Below, piece after piece: positions 57,301 to 64,000 of a DNA stretch of 64,000 nucleotides. The notes under the pieces are model-generated. The model was not told the DNA's origin and did no database searches. It was given only the letters and a program-made list of their open reading frames with translations. The position numbers and the translations under genes were made by a program. Within the stretch, counting starts at the first letter, position 1; each line of letters opens with the position of its first letter. Source of the DNA: Streblospio benedicti (Eukaryota; Annelida; Polychaeta; Spionida; Spionidae); NCBI GenBank assembly GCA_019095985.1, contig CM032659.1, positions 14,812,379 to 14,876,378 of the forward strand. The letters are read 5' to 3'.

Positions 57301-60300
57301 TCCGTGCAAAATTATGCGATGGAATGAACGCTGCGAAGAAAAAAAACAGCGCTAGTCTAACCTCCTCACAATATCAATACAGCCGCTGACGTAGTAAAGG
57401 CCATGAAGGCGTGTTAATGCTGTGCGGAGTACAACAGATTAGACTAACTCCACCGCGCGCTCAAAAACTGCGGGAATTGACGTCTCCGCGCGCTCAAAAT
57501 GACTTGAATGTTGAATGTTATATGGCAATGAGAACGTTATGATATGATTTATTTTAAAAAAAAAACGGAATCATACACTCATTTGGTGTGGATTTTAGTC
57601 ATTTTTAGTCATGATAGAATGGTTTTTGAGCACTCGATTGTCCAGGTCTATCGTAGAATTTTGCACGGTGATGTGTGATTGACACTCACTGCGTTTGTGT
57701 CAATCACACATCACCGTGCAAAATTCTACGATAGACCTCCAATCTCAAATCCTACAATTTACGTTTATTTAATGTTATGTGAAAAGCCCCCAGTGAGGGC
57801 AAACCAGTGTTTTAATCTTGGAAAAAACACTGCTGGAATACTTCTGTCTATACATTGTGTATATTGGCAAAAAATCAATATTCATATTTCAGTGACTATA
57901 CCAGGCTGCTAACTATTTGCTGCCTTATGATATTGATTTTTTCTATGATAACTAAAGAATATTGAATAAAATAAAAGCAAAATTGACCTAATAATGGGCC
58001 CAAATGGGCCCAAATATGGACCGTTTGGGTCCATGTAAAATAGGGTTCTTGTGGTCACCATTACCAACCGACATGCCAAATTTGAGCATCCTAGTCAAAC
58101 GATGCGACCTGTAGAGGGGTAACGAACCAGATGGACGGAGGACGGATGGGCGGAAGGAAGGTCTGACGCAATTAGTGGGTCTTAGCTAGTGTATAAAACA
58201 CTGGAATAGCATAAAACGACATTTAGTTCAGATAGATAATCGGTTACTCAACACTGAAATATGTAGTCTATATTTGCTTTCTGGCTTATATTCCAGTTTT
58301 TCAACATGCACATATGATATTTATGAAGTTTCACACAATGTATGTTTTTTCCTAATATTGAAAAAGTCTTATTTAGTTAGTTTTTGAAGTAACATAGAAC
58401 TTATTTAATGTGATATAAGATTGCTAATTGTAAAACGTGGAAATAAAATTAGGCTTTTGTATAACAATGATCTTCATTTTTAATTGATGGAAATAGACAG
58501 CAATGGGCATCAGTGGTTTCTACATTGTGGTTTAACACATGCACACTATATATTAATCTAATTTGAACTCTATGTATTATGCAGATAAAAACAAAATCAT
58601 TTACAAAGATTTACATGAAAATATACATATGGGAATTAGGTCACTTAATGAATCAATTCAAAACAAATCTGCAAGTGTTTATGGTCTGCAATCTCTCACA
58701 AAAACACGACTGCCTTTAATCATGGTATTTGTGTAATGAACAATACCTTGTGTGTTAATTAAATCACACTACATAATGATGCAACAAATGGCCATTAATG
58801 AATTCCAGGACTTACGAGATCGGTGGTGATGAATGACAACGGTGACAGGGATACGGTGTTTTGCCATCAACGACATGGATCCAAAAACTGGACTGCTTAA
58901 GGTGAGGAAACTAATATGTATTTCTACACAAAACATGATCAGAGATTATTGCCGATAATTACGGATTAGATTATATTAAGTGTATGTGCTTTGGGTTTTG
59001 TGGCTAGAAGTAAAGTGGACCACGGGTAGTAGGATATTTATGCTAATTACAATTACACAAACACACACTTGGTGAACTGATTGGAGGATATCTGAACTCC
59101 TAATAACTGCGAACAACAATGGTGCCAAATACGTACACAACTGCCTGACCCCCTTGCCTCGCTAATTCAGCCGGTCGGTCACTGGGGGTGTTCGCTGACG
59201 GTTTCATCCCGGAGCCAGGCACGGGAGTTCCACTGGGCTGGAGGCCGACCACGCCCCCCCCAACACGCCTCAGTCTGCGGCTTCCGCAACGAAAAACCCA
59301 ATATGTCAGGAAACAGGTAAGCACAGCAGGCCTTACCACCTCAGCTGATATAGTAAGTTGCAGAAACAAAACCCACACGGAGATTACAGTACATGTATGT
59401 CCTGACACATGCTAGGGCTATATGGAAATACATGTACATGATCATGGCAATGTTTGTTACTACAATGCCAAGCATAGTGAAACCGGGATACATGTATGCC
59501 TATAGTAGCAAATGGAGGGCCACACACTGTGAGTACCGTAGTTCAACTGGATTCCATAAACATGCGTGTTGTGTCTCCTTGCTCGCAGAGACCATGTCGG
59601 TGGCCAAGCCATCGCCCTGCTGGCGGCCCCTCGTCACTGCTGCTGGTCGCCGCGGTCGGCTTCCTCTCTCCTACAGGTGCGTGTGGGGTCTTTAAATGTT
59701 CATACGCATGCAATATTTATGATTTTTTTTCCTTGTGGCTAGGGGTTATGCAATTACTATATTAGGTACCTCGTTATTGATTGTGTTATTAGATTATAAA
59801 TTGGTACACAGCTACAGCATTGTCAATGTGCCACACCAAGACCCCCAGGCCAAGACCATACCAGAAAAAGGCAAAGCTAGTCTCATATTCAACATTCTCA
59901 ACCTACGTGTCATTTCATCAGACGATTCAAAGCTCGAGTCGGAGATCCAGGATGTGTCGTGGATCATTCCAGAGAATGACATCGCCAAGAGCACGAGGAA
60001 CCCCAACAGTATACCCCACTCTCTGAGCAAGGTGTGCACTGCACAGCAAATTACATATAACAATAGCAACTAAATACGTTCAACTGTGTTTGTCACATTG
60101 AATCAACTTAGAAATATTTTTAGAAATTGTTATAATGATATATGATGACATCTTTAAAGGCTATACCTCAAAGAAAAGGGCTTTTTATAAATCTTAACAT
60201 TTAATGATTAAGAATCCAAAGGCAAATGCTAATAAACAAGTATCAGTGAATTCGGCATTTCTTAAAAACAACACCTGTTAAAACTGGCTAATTGTGCAAA

Positions 60301-63300
60301 CATCTAAGCTTTTTTTATTTGGTGCACGGGGGACGTTTCGGCTACTTTGTCCATCAATGTTAGCCTATATTGTTGCAGATAGGGAGACAGTCTCTACAGC
60401 AAGCGATAGGAATCTGAAAGCAAGTGTTTGCCAGCGTGGGCACTTACAAGGTTGGTCTTGTCTCCGCGCGCTCAAAATGACAGAATGTTGAATGTTATAT
60501 GGCAATGAGAACGTTATGATATGATTTATTTTAAAATAAAAACGAATCATACACTCATTTGGTGTGGATTTTAGTCATTTTTAGTCATGATAGAATGGTT
60601 TTGAGCACTCGATTGTCGGGTCTATCGTAGAATTTTGCGGTGATGTGTGATTGACACTCACTGCGTTTGTGTCAATCACACATCACCGTGCAAAATTCTA
60701 CGATAGACCCTCCAATCTCGTGCTCAAATCCTACAATTTACGTTATTTAATGTTATGTGAAAAGCGCCCCCCAGTGAGGGCAAACCAGTGTTTTAATCTT
60801 GGAAAAACACTGCTGGAATGCCACTGTCTATACATTGTGTATATTGGCAAAAAATCAATATTCATATTTCAGCAGCTGACAGCACCAGGCTAGACTAATG
60901 TTGCTGCCTTATGATATTGATTTTCTATGATGGCTAAAAGCGTATTGAATACTAATAAAAGTAAAATTGACCTAATAATGGGCCCAAATGGGCCCAAATA
61001 TGGACCGTTTGGGTCCATGTAAAATAGGGTTCTTGTGGTCACCATTACCAACCGACATGCCAAATTTGAGCATCCTAGTCAAACGATGCGACCTGTAGAG
61101 GGGTAACGAACCAGATGGACGGAGTGACGGATGGCGGAAGGAAGGTCTGACGCAATTAATTGGGTCTTAGCTAGTGTATAAAACACTGGAATAGCATAAA
61201 ACGACATTTAGTTCAGATAGATAATCGGTTACTCAACACTGAAATATGTAGTCTATATTTGCTTTCTGGCTTATATTCCAGTTTTTCAACATGCACATAT
61301 GATATTTATGAAGTTTCACACAATGTATGTTTTTTCCTAATATTGAAAAAGTCTTATTTAGTTAGTTTTTGAAGTAACATAGAACTTATTTAATGTGATA
61401 TAAGATTGCTAATTGTAAAACGTGGAAATAAAATTAGGCTTTTGTATAACAATGATCTTCATTTTTAATTGATGGAAATAGACAGCAATGGGCATCAGTG
61501 GTTTCTACATTGTGGTTTAACACATGCACACTATATATTAATCTAATTTGAACTCTATGTATTATGCAGATAAAAACAAAATCATTTACAAAGATTTACA
61601 TGAAAATATACATATGGGAATTAGGTCACTTAATGAATCAATTCAAAAACAAATCTGCAAGTGTTTATGGTCTGCAATCTCTCACAAAACACGACTGCCT
61701 TTAATCATGGTATTTGTGTAATGAACAATACCTTATGTGTTAATTAAATCACACTACATAATGATGCACAAACAAATGGCCATTAATGAATTCCAGGACT
61801 TACGAGATCGGTGGTGATGAATGACAACGGTGACAGGGATACGGTGTTTGCCATCAACGACATGGATCCAAAAACTGGACTCTTTAAGGTGAGAGCTAAT
61901 ATGTATTTCTCTACACAAAACATGATCAGAGATTATTGCCGATAATTACGGATTAGATTATATTAAGTGTATTGTGCTTGGGTTTTGTGGCTATAAAGTG
62001 GACCACGGGTAGTAGGATATTTATGTGCCTAATTACAATTACACAAACACACACTTGGTGAACTGATTGGAGGATATCTGAACTCCTAATAACTGCGAAC
62101 AACAATGGTGCCAAATACGTACACAACTGCCTGACCCCTTGCCTCGCTAATTCAGCCGGTCGGTCACTGGGTGTTCGCTGACGGTTTCAATCCCGGGCCA
62201 GGCACGGAGTTCCACTGGGCTGGAGGCCGGACCACGCCGCCCCTCAACACGCCCGTCTGCGGCTTCCGCAACGAAAACCCAATATGTCAGGAAACAGGTA
62301 AGTACAGCAGGCCTACCACCTCAGCTTGATAGTAAGTTGCAGAAACAAACCACACGGAGATTAAGCAGTACATGTATGTCCTGACACATGCTAGGCTATA
62401 TGGAAATACATGTACCATGATCATGGCAATGTTTGTTACTACAATGCCAAGCATAGTGAAACCGGGATACATGTATGCCTATAGTAGCAAATGGAGGGCC
62501 ACACACTGTGAGTACCGTAGTTCAACTGGATCTCCATAAAACATGCGTTGTGTCTCCTTGCTCGCAGAGACCATGTCGGTGGCTGCCATCGCCCTGCTGG
62601 CGGCCCTCGTCACCGCCGTGCTGGCCGCCGCGGTCGGCTTCCTCTCCTACAGGTGCGTGTGTCTTAAATGTTCATACGCATGCAATATTTAAGGGGATTT
62701 TTTTCCTTGTGGCTAGGGGTTATGCAATTACTATATTAGGGTAATTCTCGTTATTGATTGTGTTATTAGATTATAAATTGGTACACAGCTACAGCATTGT
62801 CAATGTGCCACACCAAGACCCCCAGGCCAAGACCATACCAGAAAGGCAAAGCTAGTCTCATATCTAACATTCTCAACCTACGTGTCATTTCATCGTAGAC
62901 GATTCAAGCTCGAGTCGGAGATCCAGGATGTGTCGTGGATCATTCCAGAGAATGACATCGCCAAGAGCACGAGGAACCCCAACAGTATACCCCACTCTCT
63001 GAGCAAGGTGTGCACTGCACAGCAAATTACATATAACAATAGCAACTAAATACGTTCAACTGTGTTGTCACATTGAATCAACTTAGAAATATTTTTAGAA
63101 ATTGTTATAATGATATATGATGACATCTTTAAAGGCTATACCTCAAAGAAAAGGGCTTTTATAAATCTTAACATTTAATGATTAAGAATCCAAAGGCAAA
63201 TGCTAATAAACAAGTATCGCGAATTCGCATTTCTTTAAAAACAACACCTGTTAAACTAATTGTGTGGTAAACATCTAAGTTTTTTTTTATTTGGTGCACG

Positions 63301-63413
63301 GGGACGTTTCGGCTACTTTGTCCACTGTTAGCCTATTGTTGCAGATAGGAGACAGTCTCTACAGCAAGCTGACAGGGAACGAGCAAGTGTTTGCCAGCGT
63401 GGGCACTTACAAG
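42069..63413 (+). CDS. NPR1/NPR2-like: receptor guanylate cyclase, natriuretic peptide receptor type (5' part)
   Basis: Twelve exons, counting the intact second copy of a duplicated block, give about 535 residues; kinase-homology and cyclase domains continue past the window. Residues 1-21 are a signal peptide. The ectodomain is an ANF-receptor fold with landmarks GPEC near the first disulphide, FIGPGC, FGWTDLTV, and MWNRTF followed by NDNGDRDTVFAINDMDP (NPR1: MWNRSF...SSGDRETDFSLWDMDP) and CGFRNENPIC before the membrane. N-glycosylation sites NAS, NAT and NRT are visible. One transmembrane helix (AAIALLAALVTAVLAAAVGF) is followed by RRFKLESEIQDVSW and GNEQVFASVGTYK, the juxtamembrane and start of the kinase-homology domain. 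Family role: binds a secreted peptide and makes cGMP at the plasma membrane. All phases agree. Exons are much richer in GC than introns. An AG just before the ATG suggests a non-coding first exon. Sea-urchin egg-peptide receptors belong to the same family and remain an alternative label. Confidence 0.9.
42470..42680. repeat. degenerate GT-rich minisatellite in intron 1
   Basis: Irregular units like GTTGGTTGTGTGGTTGATGGTGTA run over about 200 bp. Confidence 0.6.
42750..43130. mobile_element. Harbinger-like MITE, copy 1 (intron 1)
   Basis: Inverted ends of about 46 bp, GATGATGTACATTTTGTCAAG...GGAACAGTGTTC, and a right flank TTA (left flank TTG). Same family as 53,224-53,642, inserted in the opposite orientation. 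Confidence 0.7.
45190..45551. mobile_element. palindromic tRNA-related retro-insert with 15-bp target duplication
   Basis: Flanked by CTTCCACATAGGATT on both sides (45,175-45,189; 45,552-45,566). Left arm from CTACTCTCACTTTTCTGTCA is complementary to the right arm ending TGACAGAAAAGTGAGAGTAG, arms about 145 bp, centred near 45,355, plus a 45-bp tail only on the right. Each arm contains ACTCGAACTCACGACC / its complement, a B-box-like core, and the outer half TAGCGAGTCAG is near the A-box consensus. Lies in intron 1 of the receptor gene. Confidence 0.75.
46745..46864 (+). CDS. receptor GC exon 2
   Basis: GLAADMFYLDKVVAFIGPGC then NLARTWNVPVIT; FIGPGC is the second conserved cysteine of the NPR first loop. 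Donor GTATTG. Confidence 0.9.
47183..47327 (+). CDS. receptor GC exon 3
   Basis: GEFYNKANYPLVTRLAYCQC then VLERFGWTDLTVISD; acceptor CTCGAG, donor GTGAGA. Confidence 0.88.
48774..48919 (+). CDS. receptor GC exon 4
   Basis: DDTHASILGDSMDHGLQLGG then EHDYVKYLKEASEHSR. Acceptor GTGACAG, donor GTAAGT. Confidence 0.88.
49548..49885 (-). mobile_element. 5'-truncated LINE fragment in intron 4 (CR1/jockey-like C-terminus)
   Basis: Minus-strand translation LGLLNVERRVDYLTLNIMYK, P.YM..YV..H..YNTRYS, then GVKLWNKLPNYIKSCDSKKK and FKYQCKKYLF. ERR..YL...MYK - TR - G..LWN.LP..IK - FK..CK..L is the usual ORF2 end of CR1/jockey-type elements. Ends in a stop; upstream part missing. Confidence 0.7.
50438..50613 (+). 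CDS. receptor GC exon 5
   Basis: IILCVPGESLRDFLLTAYDL, GEYVFLFIELFSYNATDYWG, ...KGDEHDEK. Matches the NPR VIYICSSPDAFR / YVFFHLDIFG region. Donor GTGAGG. Confidence 0.9.
51006..51140 (+). CDS. receptor GC exon 6
   Basis: 45 codons: ARLAYEAAIKISLEDVVDGA then EFSARVIQRSKEKYNFDYG; corresponds to AFQAAKIITY...EFLKQLKHLAYEQFNF of NPR1. Confidence 0.9.
53224..53642. mobile_element. Harbinger-like MITE, copy 2 (intron 6)
   Basis: GGGATGATGTACATTTTGTG at the left and CAAAATGTACATCATCCC at the right, flanked by TTA on both sides (53,221-53,223; 53,643-53,645). Ends extend to about 46 bp with GGAACAGTGTTC. A TTA duplication fits PIF/Harbinger. Confidence 0.75.
53799..53980. mobile_element. MITE with TAGTAGAACC / GGTTCTACTGTA ends (intron 6)
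   Basis: Best-kept member of a family also seen at 1,245-1,362 and 2,900-3,078. Internal GACCACCTCTATATTAAGAC and ATGTGGTCCTTATAGAGAGG continue the inverted symmetry; TA flanks. Confidence 0.6.
54000..56037. other. rest of intron 6, no gene
   Basis: No further exon found. Short AAGGACATGTC tandem words at 55,083-55,130. Confidence 0.4.
56038..56173 (+). CDS. receptor GC exon 7
   Basis: VNFFVAAFYDAVWLYGLAVS then TTHHMWNRTFT; matches SFHDGLLLYIQAV...MWNRSFQ of NPR1. Acceptor GCTGCAG, donor GTAGGA. Confidence 0.92.
57645..57737. repeat. perfect 41-bp hairpin
   Basis: GGTCTATCGTAGAATTTTGC...GATTGACAC (57,645-57,685) is exactly complementary to 57,697-57,737 across an 11-base loop. Confidence 0.9.
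58809..58901 (+). pseudogene. receptor exon 8, first (frame-broken) copy
   Basis: 93 nt against 92 in the intact copy: GTGTTTTGCC instead of GTGTTTGCC shifts the frame. Confidence 0.8.
59171..59316 (+). pseudogene. receptor exon 9, first (frame-broken) copy
   Basis: 146 nt against 142; several extra bases, for example GGGGGTGTTCGC for GGGTGTTCGC. Confidence 0.8.
59589..59676 (+). pseudogene. receptor exon 10 (TM), first (frame-broken) copy
   Basis: 88 nt against 85, with compensating and non-compensating indels that scramble the membrane helix. Confidence 0.8.
59922..60031 (+). pseudogene. receptor exon 11, first (frame-broken) copy
   Basis: 110 nt against 109; TTCAAAGCTC for TTCAAGCTC. 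Confidence 0.8.
60379..60450 (+). pseudogene. receptor exon 12, first (altered) copy
   Basis: 72 nt against 69; AGCAAGCGATAGGAATCTGAAAG-like text replaces AGCAAGCTGACAGGGAACGAG. Confidence 0.8.
61797..61888 (+). CDS. receptor GC exon 8 (intact copy)
   Basis: GLTRSVVMNDNGDRDTVFAI then NDMDPKTGLFK. Corresponds to the GDRETDFSLWDMDPENG segment of NPR1. Donor GTGAGA. Confidence 0.92.
62156..62297 (+). CDS. receptor GC exon 9 (intact copy)
   Basis: PVGHWVFADGFNPGPG, FHWAGGRTTPPLNTPVCGF, RNENPICQET: the W..G..P....P.CGF.NE..C membrane-proximal signature. Confidence 0.92.
62568..62652 (+). CDS. receptor GC exon 10: transmembrane helix (intact copy)
   Basis: ETMSVAAIALLAALVTAVLA then AAVGFLSY; about 23 hydrophobic residues then basic residues from exon 11. 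Confidence 0.9.
62899..63007 (+). CDS. receptor GC exon 11: juxtamembrane (intact copy)
   Basis: RRFKLESEIQDVSWIIPEND then IAKSTRNPNSIPHSLSK; matches [21 protein letters not shown] of NPR1. Confidence 0.88.
63345..63413 (+). CDS. receptor GC exon 12: start of kinase-homology domain (intact copy)
   Basis: IGDSLYSKLTGNEQVFASVG then TYK; matches EGQFQVFAKTAYYKG. Donor GTTGGT; next exon lies beyond 64,000. Confidence 0.88.
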
Positions 63414-63422
63414 GTTGGTCTT

Positions 63423-64000
63423 ACTGTACTATTACTTGTCATTTACCATAGTTATGAATTCAACTAAATAGTAACTATGTCTACGATCAAAATTATATGT
63501 TTCTGACATCTTGGGTTGCATTATTCATCATAATGAACACATACATAGAGAATCGAGAACCTATTGAAAGCTGTTAGTGTAGTGTCTAGAGACTTTCGAT
63601 GTTAATCTTCATCGGGCAAAAGGAAATACTTCAGTTGGTCACATGACCACCAGCTGGCAGCCTGTGTCGCTGGTCCTGGGTCTGGTTAGGCCGATTTCTA
63701 TAGGACAATGTTTTGTAGCATATAGACGTTTTTCGATATGGTTGTGCAATTGCACCAGGGAGCCACGGGCACGGGGTGCTGATCCCTCCCTAATCCTTCC
63801 CTGCCTCAGAACCAAAAAGTGGTGATACTAATATTCTTTTAATTGAGGTGGGGTCTTACGATTTTTGGTTGCAAAAAGAGGGTTTTTAGAATTGCTTTAA
63901 ATTCTTTTGTTAGCAGAAAAGGGGTCTTCAAAATATGGGGACGCAGTCTAAATGTTTAAGCTCATATGTTGAAATAAGAAAATGTAATAAAACTATGACA
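63423..64000 (+). other. intron 12 of receptor GC, right edge
   Basis: No exon. AGACTTTCGATGTTAATCTTCATCGGGC at 63,590-63,620 is a fragment of the TACCAA hairpin family. Confidence 0.5.

Larger units (their letters stand above)
57483..60460. repeat. 3-kb tandem block, unit 1 (indel-ridden)
   Basis: Head-to-tail with unit 2 (60,461-63,422) with almost no substitutions but many 1-4 base indels, often in homopolymers. Starts and ends at TCTCCGCGCGCTCAAAATGA / AAGGTTGGTCTT. Contains frame-broken copies of receptor exons 8-12. Confidence 0.9.
60461..63422. repeat. 3-kb tandem block, unit 2 (reading frames intact)
   Basis: Second unit; all five exons have lengths and phases that continue the receptor frame. 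It also holds the hairpin at 60,619-60,709 and an RTE-type or SINE-like tail with GGGCCCAAATGGGCCC and GGACGGA words (60,978-61,160; unit 1: 57,990-58,180). Confidence 0.9.

Noticed and set aside
59735-60073. 112-codon frame in receptor block unit 1
   Set aside because: Runs from intron into exon 11; only the part from 59,922 is exonic, and the rest has no splice support.

Overview
The window is a eukaryotic, AT-rich (by eye about 37-40% GC), CpG-retaining genome segment. It has compact GC-rich exons, kilobase introns and a dense load of small DNA transposons, foldbacks and SINE-like inserts. ACATGTACATGTAT-type low-complexity runs, a natriuretic-peptide-type receptor guanylate cyclase and a TIR gene point to a marine invertebrate (amphioxus, hemichordate, echinoderm or lophotrochozoan); I cannot narrow it further from sequence alone. 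There are no rRNA, tRNA or CRISPR loci.

Region 1 (1-11.9 kb) has no confident host gene. It holds a fragment of an uncharacterised invertebrate protein, a LINE 3' remnant, a foldback element with nested hairpins, an 8-bp-TSD hAT-type MITE, and two adjacent elements with 6-bp target duplications.

Region 2 (11.96-23.94 kb, + strand) is a 15-exon gene whose product carries two tandem TIR domains, a Ser/Asn/Ala linker, a SLOG (LOG/TRPM-like Rossmann) domain and a basic tail. TIR1 keeps a glutamate at the NADase position, TIR2 has glutamine there, and the SLOG part keeps a GGxGxxxE motif. The 5' end (first half of TIR1) was not found. This pairing of a possible NAD+-consuming signal maker with a possible nucleotide sensor in one animal polypeptide resembles a fused bacterial Thoeris system and is the most interesting thing here.

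Region 3 (25.6-38.3 kb) is a tandem segmental duplication. Each copy carries a three-exon minus-strand gene for a small secreted cysteine-rich protein (123 and 112 aa). The copies differ by lineage-specific insertions, an internal duplication in one final exon, and a 109-unit CA microsatellite in copy B only.

Region 4 (42.07 kb to the right edge, + strand) is the 5' part of a receptor guanylate cyclase of the natriuretic peptide receptor type. It covers signal peptide, ANF-receptor ectodomain, transmembrane helix and the start of the kinase-homology domain; the cyclase domain lies beyond the window. A 3-kb block with five of its exons is present twice head to tail. All exons fit the frame in the second copy, and the first is full of small indels, which looks like an assembly artefact or a dead duplicate. 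The introns hold a pair of Harbinger-like MITEs, a foldback SINE-like insert with a 15-bp target duplication, and a LINE fragment.
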